A stretch of 64,000 bases of DNA from Glomus cerebriforme (GCA_003550305.1 QKYT01000193.1:42557-106556), one strand, 5' to 3'; positions 12,706 to 25,000 are shown, counted from the stretch's first letter. The notes: generated by a model not told the origin, from the sequence alone. A program made the numbers and translations.

Positions 12706-13020
12706 TGTGGTGGTGGTGGTATAGGTGGTATTATTTTTAGTGGTAGTATTGCTACTACTACCGCTGGTAGTAATAGTAGTGCTGATACTAGTATCAGTAC
12801 TAGTAGTATTATTTTTAGTAGTGGTGCTACTGCTACTACTATTACTAGTAGTAGTGATGGTACTGGTACTAGTACTAGTACTGGTGGTATTATTTTTGGT
12901 GATGGTACTGCTGCTACTTCTACTACTAGTATACTAGTACTAATAGCATTATTTTTGGTAGTGGCACTACTACTACCGCTGGTGATAATAGTGATACTAG
13001 TAGTATTGGTTGCTACTACT
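12706..13020 (+). repeat. Imperfect trinucleotide array (GGT/AGT/ACT)
   Basis: About 315 bp built of GGT, AGT, ACT and GCT triplets with interspersed ATTATTTTT blocks (12731, 12811, 12889, 12948). Because the period is three, several frames stay open and give S/T/G-rich or L/V-rich peptides. I see no start context, domain or splice signals that would make it a gene. Shorter related tracts occur near 9525-9556 and 10795-10850. Confidence 0.75.
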
Positions 13021-13069
13021 TTTCATAAAGATTTTACAGTATATACTATAGTATATTTTAAAATATAAT

Positions 13070-14260
13070 TATTAGTCTAACTATATATTATATATTAAAT
13101 CATAAATAATAAATTTAAATAAAAATTTACTATTATAAATTCTTTTTTTAAAGAAGTTTTGAAAAATTTTGCCTAGTATAGCATGAAAAATATAGGGCAT
13201 AGTGTAATATAGAAAATATAGACGCAATATGACATTAAATATATGTAGCATAGTAAATAATTATAAATAGAAAAGATAAAAATAGTTATAATTAGTAATT
13301 AAGATAAATATATTTGGTATAGTTAAATAGGTTTTTGGTAAATATATTTGGTATAATTAAAGGAAAAGGAAGAAATAAACTTTTTATAGTAAAAATATAT
13401 AAAAAGAAAAGTTAAAAAAAAATAATAATTAGTCTTTAGTATAGCAAAAATTAAGTATAAAAAGATAACCTTTTTGACTTGGTCAAAGATTAAGCTTTTA
13501 ATATGAAAAAGTCTAAATGTAATAGTTTTATAAATCTGAAATAGTATAGCTTTTAATTTTAATTATGTAATATTTACACTTAAGGATAATATTATTATAT
13601 CAACTGAGTTGGGTTGAAGTATCCTTAACTATAGATTTTTAATAAACAATTAATAAAAGGAGAAAAATATTTAAAGTGTAAATAAAAATCATAGCAAAAG
13701 CTATGTCAAAATGAAAGTAAAGTGTAAAGGATGAATTAAGTCAAGTTATGACAAATGAATAATAAATTTGGAAACTTGGATGATACTATTCAAATGTAAT
13801 GCTTCCACCTGGACTAATATAGGATTTATTACTCATTCCATAATAGAATTTACCACTCTTTTTAATAGAATTAAAATAAACATGTCTATAGCAAAAAAAT
13901 TCCATAAATTTGTTAATAATTAAAAATAATTATTAATTTACTGGTTTTTTATATTTTTTCTGTTGATATTTTACTATGGCTCTTAGCTAAGTATTAATTA
14001 TGTTATGACTGACACCTATGAGATTACCAGAAAAGATTATCATTAGCTCAGAATTATAACATTTGTAACTAGTTTTTGAATAATTTTAAAGGTAAAAGTT
14101 AGATATATTTAATCAAATAAAAAGCAGTTATTATTTAAATAGAGTAAATCTAGATCTAGCATGGGGGTAAGACATTTATACATCATCAGGATTTTTCTAA
14201 TTCAGTAATTTCAGGACAAAATTGCCTTTTTAGTCTGTGTAACATTACCCAAGTGTCCAA
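13070..14260. other. AT-rich spacer without a recognised gene
   Basis: Nothing recognisable apart from loosely repeated phrases such as AATATAGG and TAAATATATTTGGTAT (13310-13370). Confidence 0.5.
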
Positions 14261-14267
14261 AAATAGA

Positions 14268-14283
14268 AATTCTGGCCAGAATT
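14268..14283. repeat. 16-bp palindrome AATTCTGGCCAGAATT
   Basis: A perfect palindrome followed at 14289-14300 by a second, weaker one around TTCGGCCAAAATT. Related cores recur at about 3229, 28134, 28155, 35938, 35982 and 57308, which suggests the ends of a dispersed repeat family. Confidence 0.6.
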
Positions 14284-14833
14284 AAAATTTTCGGCCAAAA
14301 TTAAGGATATGACGATTAACATGTGACAAATAGGGTTTTACATCTCGAAAAAATTCGTCCCTAGATAAATAGTAAAAATGAAAATTGGATGGTGTGATAC
14401 GGGATGACAAATTTGGGGCGATGAATAATGATGACGCACCCTGCGAGATATACATTAGGGCCATGACATATATTACCTAATATTAGTTTCATAAGAAGTC
14501 CTAAAGATTTTTTCAACCAATAATATTTAAATATATATATAGTATTAATTTTGACCAATAAAAATGCATGATTTGTGTCACGTAAGATTTTGCTTTACCC
14601 CCACCCCCTAAAATATTACCTAATAAATGTCACGCCCCTTATTCCTTATAATTATATGTTAACGTAGTTTATAAGACACGACATGCAGAATAATACACTT
14701 TTAAAACACAATATAAAATTAAATATACAATTAATTATCAAAAGCTTATAGATTTATTATAAGTTAATCTCTAACTTATAACCAGTCAACTCATGGTTAC
14801 TCTTTTAACTGAAGAAATTCAAATATAAAATAA

Positions 14834-14853
14834 TATATATATATATATATATA
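14834..14853. repeat. (TA)n microsatellite
   Basis: A run of about ten TA units just downstream of the membrane-protein gene's stop codon. Confidence 0.8.
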
Positions 14854-14903
14854 TGTATGTAATGAAAATAATATATATAATTCAATTTTTTTAAATCGAT
14901 AGT

Positions 14904-16413
14904 TTAAACATTAGGTGATACCAGGTCAGTTGAGGTAGGGGACCCGCAATCAACTTGAGACATATCCACATCATCTTTAGCAAGAATAATAAAGGTCAAA
15001 ATGATACTTTTGTGAAGTTTGTTCGTTTGAACCAATCTACCTTTCTTTACATCATCCAAGCTGTATTTCTATTAAAGGAAGATTTCATAAAAATTTATCC
15101 TTTAAGTTATTTAATATTGAAACGATATAATGTAGTACTTACATCAACATCACCTTCAATTGCGACATATAAGCATAAATCTTGATAACAAATGCTAACA
15201 AAATAAAATTATTAGAATAGCTAAACTTATAAAATAATTTGGAAAATATTAATATATTGATTTAACTTACTTATTAATGAGAATATATGGTTTTCGAGGT
15301 TGACCCACATTATAAATATATTGTTTAGTATGTTTTACAATATCATTTGCATTCGTATTATCATCTTTGGAATGATCACTAGCATGTTTTTCACTATCTT
15401 CACTTTCCCTGGCAAGATGAAATGTTATTTTTTTACCATGATACTTTTTATCAACTTCGTCTAAGGAAAAAAATAAATTATTATATAATTTATTCCTTTT
15501 TTTCGTATATAATTTAAGTAAAGAAATATTCTTTAGACTTACCAATATAAAACCTAAGTTGAAAATCATCAACGTGAAAAAGTTTGATTAAAGTATTTTT
15601 TCTAAATTTACTAAATTTTTCAAACCATTCATGGTTAATAATAAGTTTAATTTTGTCATCTAACGTTCTAAAATTATTACCCAAAAACGTATCATTATCG
15701 AACATTCGTGCTACAAAATACGCCATAATTCCAAAAACTATTTTTGTAAAATAACTATNATTCGAATAGGCTATCATAAAACTCAAACCAACTGAAAATA
15801 ACAAATAAAAATAAACACCCAAAGATAGGCGACCAAAGAAGCAAATAATAACTGATACTAAAATAAGGAGTATTGAACCNATAATAAAATATATATGTCC
15901 AACTTTTTCGCTTATAACATCTTTGTTAAACCAAAATATTGTAAGAGCAAATAAAANTGATGGAATAATAAATATATCTGCCAACATCCGTTTAAGAAGC
16001 CACCATTTCCTATCATCATCACCAGGTTCATTACTTTTAATATTTTGTCCCTTACGTTTATTACGTTCACATTCATCACATTTTTCACGATGATCAAGAT
16101 ATAAATTNAATGCAATAGTTAGGGGTAAAAGTAAACTNGAAACCATACATACAAAATCAAAAGTAGATTTGTTCTTAAATATAAAGAAATTAAAGATGGC
16201 AGGACAAAAAAATAAACATATTATCATGCCATAAAATTCAGTATAATTAATGATCAATTTCATTCCACGACTTTTATAAGCGATAATGATAAATATTGGT
16301 ACCAATAAATTGACTAAATCATTAAAAACATCAGAAGTAGGATTATATGAATCGTTCTGTGCGTAAACATTGGGTATAATTAAGCTCAAAAATATAAAAA
16401 ATAGTGTAACCAT
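14904..16413 (-). CDS. Putative multi-pass membrane protein, 4 exons
   Basis: Proposed exons (minus strand): 16413-15543, 15460-15271, 15194-15143 and 15068-14904. Phases join without a stop and give about 425 residues. The first exon starts with a signal peptide (cleavage possibly after VYA, residue ~18). Hydrophobic segments follow at roughly 33-50, 60-80, 85-105, 150-165, 175-195 and 200-240, with a cytosol-like loop holding CDEC and many charges near 112-140. The C-terminal part after about 255 is soluble (HVDDFQLRFYIG, then a D/S/H-rich stretch). Introns are 82, 76 and 74 nt with GTAAGT donors. Several N positions lie in exon 1. The promoter is lost in the gap that starts 8 bp upstream. 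I do not recognise the family; I suspect a Glomeromycotina-specific one. Confidence 0.7.
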
Positions 16414-16421
16414 TTTTTTTT

Positions 16422-16876
16422 NNNNNNNNNNNNNNNNNNNNNNNNNNNNNNNNNNNNNNNNNNNNNNNNNNNNNNNNNNNNNNNNNNNNNNNNNNNNNNN
16501 NNNNNNNNNNNNNNNNNNNNNNNNNNNNNNNNNNNNNNNNNNNNNNNNNNNNNNNNNNNNNNNNNNNNNNNNNNNNNNNNNNNNNNNNNNNNNNNNNNNN
16601 NNNNNNNNNNNNNNNNNNNNNNNNNNNNNNNNNNNNNNNNNNNNNNNNNNNNNNNNNNNNNNNNNNNNNNNNNNNNNNNNNNNNNNNNNNNNNNNNNNNN
16701 NNNNNNNNNNNNNNNNNNNNNNNNNNNNNNNNNNNNNNNNNNNNNNNNNNNNNNNNNNNNNNNNNNNNNNNNNNNNNNNNNNNNNNNNNNNNNNNNNNNN
16801 NNNNNNNNNNNNNNNNNNNNNNNNNNNNNNNNNNNNNNNNNNNNNNNNNNNNNNNNNNNNNNNNNNNNNNNNNNNN
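16422..16876. other. Assembly gap (455 N)
   Basis: An unbroken run of N bounded by poly-T on both sides. It lies immediately 5' of the membrane-protein gene start and hides its promoter. Confidence 0.99.
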
Positions 16877-17868
16877 TTTTTTTTTTTTTTAATATAAATA
16901 TAAATTAAAATTCAAGAAATAAACTTGAATAATGCGTTAGGTTAGTTAGAGTATACCTTAGAAGTTAGGACCGGTTCTGGATCGCAGTTGGAACCTGGTC
17001 CAAACCAGTTAGATCCGACCTATCGTACAACTGTTGATTAGTCGAGAAATTTTATAATTGAAAGTCTGATAATAAAAAATAATAAAAATAAGGTCAAGCA
17101 GATGCAAATAAAGTTTATGCACCCCTTTTTTTTGATGATATTTGTAGTACAATATTTAAGTTCGAAAAAAAGAATTTTTTTTTTTATTTGAATCATAAGA
17201 CGCGAAAACTTATTTTTACTCATAATGATATTATAATGAATAAATAACATTCAAAAAATGTTCCATCTAAATCGAATTATTTCAATATTCAAAAATTATT
17301 ATTATATGTATGTACTACTGTATGGGAAATTAACGAATTTTTGAAAATGTAAATTTGAATCAGAAGTTATTTAATTATATTCGACTATTTGAACATTTTT
17401 TTTCGATGGATTACTTTTATCATTTATTTACATTAATAAAATATGTTTCATCATTCATATTTTACACTTCATATGATTGATAACAGGATTTTTTTTACCA
17501 AAAGTATTGTTTATCCAAATCACGCGGAAATTATAACCACAAAACGAACGCGTGACTCTTATATATAAAGTATATTTATGAAATTACAAACTATCTATAG
17601 AAACTTTATATTTTTAGTTGTGCGCCTTAAATTATTGGGAACCTTATAATATTTTATTGAGTTTTTTCAGTCAAGAGAGAAAACCGGTCAAAAAGTTACA
17701 CTCCTCATTTCGACTTTGGGAGACTCTTTATTCTTTAGTTCCACTTGGTCTTTAAATTTGGTTATTCTATTTTTTTTGGACCCACTTCTCGCTTCAACTT
17801 TGGTCTTTAGGGTTGGTCCTTCTATCATTTCTCACAGGGTGATTAAAATTCTCTTTTTGGTGTTAAAG
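16877..17868. other. Spacer, no gene seen
   Basis: No supported coding region. At 17650-17830 there are loosely repeated phrases of the type CTTCAACTTTGGTCTTTAG. A 70-codon minus-strand frame at 17038-17250 shows no family features. Confidence 0.5.
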
Positions 17869-18480
17869 TAAGTAAGTATTAAGGTCTATGTGTTTAGTGT
17901 AGATATGGATGATGAGTAATTTTTTAATGAAATTCTAAACCTCAAACCATCCAGCTGGTCTCTCTCTTCACTCTCTTGGTAAAATTAAGTATTAGGTATG
18001 GATGTGGTGTATATGGTCGATGAGTAATTTTCTAACGAAAATTCTGAACTTAAACCATCAGCTGATCTCTCTTAGTAACGAAATTACGTATTATAAAGGT
18101 CTATGGATTGTGGATATGAATGGTGAGAAATTTCTAACGAAAATTCTGAACCTCAACGGCTCAACCCATCTAGCTGATTTCTCTCTTAGTATTGAAATTA
18201 AGTAAGTATTAAGGTTTATAGATGTGGGTGTGGTGTGGATATGGATGGACGAAAATTCTAACATCCAGCTAATCTTTCTCTTGGTATTAAATAGGTATTA
18301 ATGTCTATGGGTATGGTGTAATGTGGATATAGGTGGTAAGTAATTTTCTAACAAAAATTCTAAAACCAAACCATCCAGTTGCTTGGTGGATCAATGAAGT
18401 GAAAATAAAGGAATATTCAAATTCAAAATGAAAATAATTATCTAAGATGGGTATGAGCGTAATGTAGTGGAAACCCAAAC
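17869..18480. repeat. Degenerate minisatellite, about 5-6 units of 90-115 bp
   Basis: Units begin near 17869, 17985, 18084, 18199 and 18291, with a weaker one after 18390. Each carries, in order, AAGTATTAAGGTCTATGG, GTGTGGATATGGATGG, a TAATTTTCTAACGAAAATTCT core, ACCATCCAGCTGATCTCTC and TTGGTATTGAAAT. Units have drifted and vary in length. No coding capacity is evident. Confidence 0.7.
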
Positions 18481-19003
18481 TATCCAATCAATCTTCATAC
18501 GATGGTCCGAATGAAGGCTTTTTTCTCCATAATTTTTTATTTTTCCTTATTAAAAATTAGGATTCCCTTCTTTATATTGTATGTGAATTAACCTTTCTCA
18601 GGAAAACCCAGGTAAATAGTTGAGTTTCTCGTAATTGGCTGGTTTAGACTATATATATTAACTTGATCATGCGAAAGATTACTAGCTCTGATGGAAAAAT
18701 TATATAAAATCAGACAATCATCTTTCATTTGTGATAATTGAGTTATTTTTTTTTTTAAAAAAAAAAAAATAAATTTAATGAACAGAGATAATTTCTTTTA
18801 ATATTGTATTCATTTGTACTATAGAATTTATTTTTATAACGAATTCAATAAAAATTTTATTGTATGAAAGGATGTAAATTAGACATTATTTCTTAAAAGA
18901 ATAATTTTCAAGACTTAATTTCATCATATCCGATCTACGGAAAATGTGGTTTAGATATGTTAATAATGATGCATAGTAACGAATGTTGATTCAATATTTG
19001 TTA
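18481..19003. other. Spacer with A/T runs
   Basis: No gene seen. There is a poly-T/poly-A stretch near 18745-18775. Confidence 0.5.
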
Positions 19004-19005
19004 TA

Positions 19006-19321
19006 GAGGTGCAGACATTTAGTCACGTCATTTTTAACGTTGACAGAACGTCACATCGAGCACATGACTTCGTAAATGACATTTGCCATATGGATTTTTA
19101 GACTACATAACATTTAAAAAATTATCTGATACCAAAGGATTGCGCGAAGAACTAAATATTAATATAGTTGATGAGGTTATAAATTCTAGATTAGAAAAGT
19201 GAATCGCTTTACAAGCTGAAGATGACAAAAATATTAAATAGTGATTAAAAGAAATAATTTTGTTAGTTTTAGTTACGTCATACGTTAAGTCACGTTGATG
19301 ACGTGTGATCGTCTGTACCTC
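19006..19321. mobile_element. Tc1/mariner-type MITE, TA-flanked
   Basis: Terminal inverted repeats start GAGGTGCAGACATTTAGTCA on the left; the right end reads, on its complement, GAGGTACAGACGATCACACG. TA lies directly outside both ends (19004-19005 and 19322-19323). Further inward both arms share ACGTCA and AACGT(T)GAC blocks. The 316-bp interior has only a short broken frame (KGLREELNINIVDEVINSRL near 19135-19195), possibly captured or the remnant of an internal gene. TA duplications point to the Tc1/mariner superfamily. Confidence 0.75.
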
Positions 19322-19554
19322 TAATATAAATGTATTATTGTTCTATTTTTTCGATTTTTCCATTTAATCATTATTAATAAAATGAATTATTAATGGCAAT
19401 ATCAATTTAATAACAATATTTAGCATATAGTAAAAAAAATAAAAAAAAAAATAAATAAATACTACATGACAATTGTTAAAAATAGGAAATTTTTTATTAG
19501 AAGAAAATTCCGATATAGTATTAGTAGTATTAATAAGGCATTCTTCATTCTCTC

Positions 19555-19830
19555 TTAAGTTGTCGCTATTAAGTTTTCCTTTTTATTGATATTATTAGAA
19601 GAAAATTCTGCCGTAACATCAGGATTATTTACTGAATTACCAACAATTGAAGATCCTGATGGGTTTAACTTTTTTTCGATAGAAATTAAGCTTTTCTTGA
19701 AGATCATTTGGTGTTTTTTCAGAAGGACTTGAGAAATAGGTGAAGAAGGAAGCTCACTTGTGTTAACAAATACAGGCTTTAATACTCGACGAAATCCTTG
19801 CTTCTTATTAGCATTATGTTTTTGAGACAT
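19555..19830 (-). CDS. Hypothetical small basic protein
   Basis: A 91-codon single-exon frame starting with MSQKHNANKKQ. It is rich in Lys and Ser, with a basic N-terminus (KKQGFRRVLKP), no membrane segment and no motif I recognise. An in-frame Met four codons upstream (19842) is an alternative start; I prefer the second because ATTAAAAATGTCT gives the usual A-rich context. The frame is longer and less biased than the background frames here, but no homology could be tested. It could also be chance or one exon of a longer gene. Confidence 0.35.
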   Translation of the reverse strand: MSQKHNANKKQGFRRVLKPVFVNTSELPSSPISQVLLKKHQMIFKKSLISIEKKLNPSGSSIVGNSVNNPDVTAEFSSNNINKKENLIATT

Positions 19831-20025
19831 TTTTAATAACAAAGAGAAATTTTAAAAGTGGTAAAGGAAAAAAATCGTGAAAGATAAAATAGACTTTTTT
19901 ATAGTAAAATAGATTTTTATATTAAAAATAGAAAATCATCATGGGCCATGAGATAAAATAGTTATTTCATGTAAACCATGAATTTATCATTATTGTCACA
20001 GCTGCGCCATGAAAATCTAGTTCTT

Positions 20026-20101
20026 ATTTACTGCTCAATCGCCGATATCACATGGTCACGGCTGTGCCGTGACTCATGATATCGGCGATTGAGCGGTAAA
20101 T
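20026..20101. repeat. 76-bp near-perfect hairpin
   Basis: The arms ATTTACTGCTCAATCGCCGA and its complement surround an inner stem GTCACGGC-TGT-GCCGTGAC. Only two or three positions mismatch. Related CATG(G)/CACAGC(T)G(C)GCC phrases lie just upstream at 19938-20010. GC content is far above the surroundings. Confidence 0.8.
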
Positions 20102-20339
20102 CAGTGAATGATATAAGTAATACAGAAAATGAAAATTTTTTAAATTATTTAAATGATTTTATTAATAAAAATTGAAATTTTGATTTTGTCCATCATCAAC
20201 AAAAAAATTTCTTTGTACTTTACCCGGACAAAAATTTTCATTACTGTAATACTAAATAATATACCACTTTTATAATTATAAAATTCAAATTTATGTTTAT
20301 TCATTTAGCATTCTTTATTTTCTGTGACGCGTAAAGTCT

Positions 20340-20640
20340 TTACAATGAAACAATCATACAAGAAATTTGAAACTAATGAAATTTGGGAAAACTTCCTTTT
20401 GAAAAAACATGAACTAAAAAGATTTGATACAAACATGTCCATGTCCGTTTGAGAAAACTGAATTTGAAATGATCTGATACATTTGGTATAGTATATTGTT
20501 TATTCAGCACTTTGAATGGAAGAACCTGGATAAAATTGGGATGATAGTACGCAAGAATGGACACGAGCTGGATCTATGACCGTTGCTTTGAAACGTCTTG
20601 ATAATTCACAAAATATATCAGGTTCTTAGGCCATGACCAC
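20340..20640 (+). pseudogene. Protein-kinase N-lobe fragment
   Basis: The plus strand reads IVYSAL(W)MEEPG, then TQEWTRAGSMTVALKRLDNS at about 20490-20625. That fits the glycine-loop and VALK-lysine region of the tyrosine-kinase-like kinases that are greatly expanded in these fungi. Nothing of the rest of the domain follows on this strand, and the upstream part has stops. Dead fragment. Confidence 0.6.
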
Positions 20641-20879
20641 GAAAATCGCATGATAATTTTTTAACTATATAAATGACCATCATAGTTTGAGTTGCATTAA
20701 TTTAACAAGTTATAAATGACAATGTTTCCAAAGCAGCATAAGAAACAAAAAAAATCCTTTATTAAAATCGATTTATGACTTACCATTATAATTAGAACAA
20801 CATTTAATGTTAATTTACTCTTCTGTAACCGATTTTCTGATCATCACAAATTAGAATCTCAATTTTCATTTAAATAGGG

Positions 20880-21600
20880 TGCAATTGGACGTTTTCTTGG
20901 ATCATCATTGCATTAATTCTACATCAAATTTTGGTGCTTTAAGATAATTAATATACAGATATCTTTTTTTATAATCATGTCCTCTATCTATTATACCAAG
21001 GTCTTTGTCCGATTGCAAGAGTATTCATAATAGTACCAAATGAGTAAATATCAATCTGCTATAATTTCTTCCACGTGAAACTTCCGGCGCAATACCATAT
21101 ATGACAAACTTCATATATTTTGATTTGAGCTTTTTGTTTTCAAATGATTGCATAGTCCAGAACACCAATATGAGCATCTGTTGAGATTCTTTTATCAATA
21201 AGCGATACCTCACAATACGTCTAACAAGAAAGAAAACGATCAAAAGTTGCCGTTTTCGGGATTATCATTTTCAGAACTTTGTATTACGTTTTAATAAATG
21301 CACTATTATGCAAAATAAATAATAACAATGCCGAAAATCTTTCAAAATCTTGTTGATCATAATGTAACGTTACCCGACGGATGGAAACTATTTGAGAAAA
21401 GGACACGAAATGTTCTATGAATTACCAAGACGTTTCAAAGCATCGTTCATTGGTCCGGCTTGTGCACATTCTTGCGCCTATCATCCAAATCTATCTAGGT
21501 TTTTCATCAAAAAATACTGAATAGACAATACCACACCCAACGTATTTGACCATTTCAAATTTCTCAACCGAAATCCATTCAAATAATTACAAGTTTGAGA
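20880..21600 (-). pseudogene. Kinase relic in two pieces
   Basis: On the minus strand, 21600-21430 reads as an N-lobe start (KYVGCGIVYSVFF ... ALKRLGNS). Positions 21250-20880 read as the C-lobe, with DIYSFGTIMNTLAIGQRPW near 21057-21000, the usual block after the activation loop. The catalytic loop between them is not readable. Stops and frameshifts throughout. It lies head-on to the plus-strand fragment at 20340-20640, which suggests rearrangement between related copies. Confidence 0.6.
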
Positions 21601-24160
21601 CGCATTTAATTGAGTGTGTTGTCTTTATTTTTTTTTCTTTTTTTTTTTTTTTTGATGTTCAATAATAAGGAACTGAAAGTTTTCCTTTATGGAATTAGTT
21701 TCATCCATCCAAAAGAGATTTAAGGTTTGACGCATTCCGTATAGTCTTTTTATTCTCTTATGATAAACTTAATCATAAAAATATCATTACATGGATATTA
21801 AAATGGTTTTTATTAATTTTTTTATACCAAAAGATCCTTAATTTTTATTACTTATAAATATTCCTTTGGTTCGAAAAAGAATATAATGGATGAAATGTTT
21901 AATTATTGCTTAAAAAAAATAAAGATGTAAGGTCTACAGAAAAATAAGGAGTTCTAAATTGAGAAACATTCCCTTTTTATTATAGATGTGAAACAGATAT
22001 TTATGCAATTATCTTTGCCCAAAGATTATTTTTTTTTAAAAAAAATTTTAACATCCCCCTTGATTAATTAATTGTTGCCAAAATACTATATATATCAGAT
22101 CCCTTGATTAGACTTTATAATTTTATAATTTTATTAAAAATGACGCAAAATAATCGAACGATAAGCAAATTAATCGGCAACATGATAAAAGAATAAGTAT
22201 ACATTATTTTCTTTTTAAAAATTAATCAACTTCTTTTTTTATTCCGATAAAACGTAAACAATCTTAATCAGATATATCTGTTAATAGAAACTAGTGAAAA
22301 AAAGTAGAAGATGCTTTTGAAACGTAAACAAGATCAAAAAAAACTGCATAATAACTGCATGAATCTCTTTGATTAAAATCTATATGAGAACCCTTTGTGG
22401 AACAACAGATTATAATGATTAAAAAACTACTGTATCTCATGACCTTATGAGTTAATTAACCTTTTTAAGAATTAAAGTTTTACAAAAAAACGGTACTTAT
22501 TAACACACTTTGATAATTTGACAAATATGTCTTCATTGTGAAAAATATATCGAGAATTTAATATAAACATTTCTTCATTCATGATTTTTTTTTAGGATTA
22601 TTGGTCAAATTTGTTAATTTGTATAACATATTCAATCAATTCTTATTTGGAAATATAACATTGAACATTTTTTTTTTATTGTTTTCATTGTTTAAACTGC
22701 GTCACAAATGAAACGGAAGTTCATCAACTACTTATAAATAGTTAAATTAAATTGTTTAATTGACAATTTTTTCGTTTTCTAAATATATATTTAACGAGTT
22801 TAATTATGTATTTTTATCTGCATAGTATTTTTACAACACAATGATTATATTTGTTTTTGGATACAAGACAATGTAAATTGCCTAAATGGGAATCTTATTA
22901 TTATACAGCTTTTCTCGTATAGCTTTATATACTTACTGATCAGCTTTTGTTAATACAATATAATAATATTAATAAAATTTTCCTATATACTTTTTTATTT
23001 TCCTATACTACAGTATATTATTTATATATTTTTCTTGTCTATTTATTTGATTACAACTTATCAATATATAATAATTTATTACTTTGATACATTCATGTAT
23101 AATAAGTTGATTAGACCTTTCTAACAATAAATTCATTATTCGATCATTCCATTTTATTTCATTAATCTTGATTCCTTGATTCGTTAATTTTCAATCAACT
23201 GATCACATTCCCATTGTTGGTAATTTTTCCAAAAATTTTTTTATTCTATAACTCTTTTTCTTGTATTTTTCATCGACGTCTTCATTGTTTATTTGTTCTT
23301 AACATTATATGATCAAATGTATCTTTCCATTGTTATCTATATTTCTCCTCAATAAATTGTTTTTATTTTGTACTATCCATTCGGATTTGTTCATTAATTG
23401 ATTTATAGTATTTCTTATATCATAATCTATAAGAAACTTCCAAATGTACTACTAATGCATGATGTAAATTATAAAATTCACGAAAAGATCGATAAATATC
23501 GATAAATAAGAATCGTAGCTTCTATACAGGCAAATAATCAAGATAAAAATATCGACATTTATATGATATTCAAATAAACTACTAGAAATCTGTATTACTA
23601 AAAATCATGGAACTAAAATTTATATGTAGTACGATATTCGGTAGTATTTTTTTTAAAATACGAAAATTTTCAATTTGAGGAATAACGAAAACGAGCATTT
23701 AAAATAACATTCAAATCATTACAAGCTTTCCAAATAAAATCGGTTAATTATTTTATAAGGCTCTATTGCACTAAACGAAACCTTGCGCTCGTGGTTGGTG
23801 ATACGTTGCCCTACAGATCGGAATAATTTTTACCGAACAAAAAACAATGACAATTATTTACCCTTAAAAAGTCGAAATGGTTCGTAAAATATCAAGACAT
23901 TCAAAAAAAAATATATTTGGCCTATCGTCCTAAATCCAGTTAGATAGTTGGATATGTCATCAATCTCTTTATTCACTGATGAAAAAGTTTATCGCTCCGG
24001 ATAGTCTTAAATTCTCTCTGGTAGTTGATATCTATCTTTCTTCTAACCATCTAGCACATGATAAAATATTTGTGTTTAAATATTTTTTTTTTATATTGTT
24101 TACGATATTTAAATTTTAAAATTTAAGGATTTCAAAATGTTAGATTTTTATTTTTCCGGA
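21601..24160. other. Long AT-rich spacer, no gene seen
   Basis: I found no coding region, RNA gene or clear repeat in these 2.5 kb. The slightly GC-richer stretch at 23780-24060 may be old coding debris but gives no readable family. Confidence 0.5.
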
Positions 24161-24163
24161 CAT

Positions 24164-24266
24164 TTTTCGGACTAATTCAGGATGTAATCCCTGTACAATT
24201 TCCGAACAAAAAAACAAACTTTCGTTCGGAAATTGTACAGGGTCACATCCTGTAAATGTCCGAAAA
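24164..24266. repeat. Two-step hairpin
   Basis: The inner arms AGGATGTAATCCCTGTACAA (continuing to 24207) and its near-complement (24224-24251) surround a 16-nt loop. An outer pair TTTTCGGAC / GTCCGAAAA (24164-24172 / 24258-24266) extends it. It may be a tiny MITE or foldback. Confidence 0.7.
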
Positions 24267-24269
24267 CAA

Positions 24270-25000
24270 ACTTTTCTTCTCAATCACATCATAAAACCAA
24301 TCATTTTGAAACCGGCAATAACTGAAGAACCGGTGTTGTACATGTTTTGGGGTATTTTTGATTATCGTGGGCGTTTTTAATCCATTTCTCTTTGTTATTT
24401 TTCTAAATAAAAAATTTTTGAATGGCTTATTTATAAACCTCACCTTATCTATTTTCTATTAAAGGCAAAGAGGACAATGAAAATGAAAAATCTAAAAAAA
24501 AATCCACGGATAGAAAAGTCCGCATAACATTACGTTAATAAATAAATAAATGTTTTTATTTGGAAACGAGCGGATGCAGAATGGTCGTACATAATAAGAA
24601 AATGAAAAAAGATGTTCTTGTCAAACAATCAAGGAAAGAAGGTTTCTTTAATCGTCAAATTTTAGAATAGAAAACAATTAATTACTAATTATTATTAATT
24701 AAATGTTTACTGCTATACACTGTATGGTAAATCTAATTTTTATTGTACCTTCTACTAAGATAATGCAAGGTTATGTGACACTATCTCTGTTCCTCATAGC
24801 AAAATTTTTGATTTTCATAGAAAATAAACCTTATTTATATCAAATAAGTTTCCTCGCCGGATTCATCCGGGCGGAAAAAAATATTTCGTGAGAAAATTAC
24901 TATCACTTATATAGATAAATATCGTTTGTTCTTGTATGTTACATTATGCAATGTTTGTGCTGATGTTTTGAGTTTAGCCAGTAATATAATAGCATTCAAT
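24270..25000. other. Spacer upstream of the F-box gene
   Basis: No supported gene. Short open frames at 24243-24443 (minus) and 24703-24891 (plus) lack features of real proteins. Confidence 0.5.

Noticed and set aside
12673..13068. 131-codon Ser/Thr/Gly-rich frame
   Set aside because: It is the translation of an imperfect trinucleotide array; other frames are equally open.
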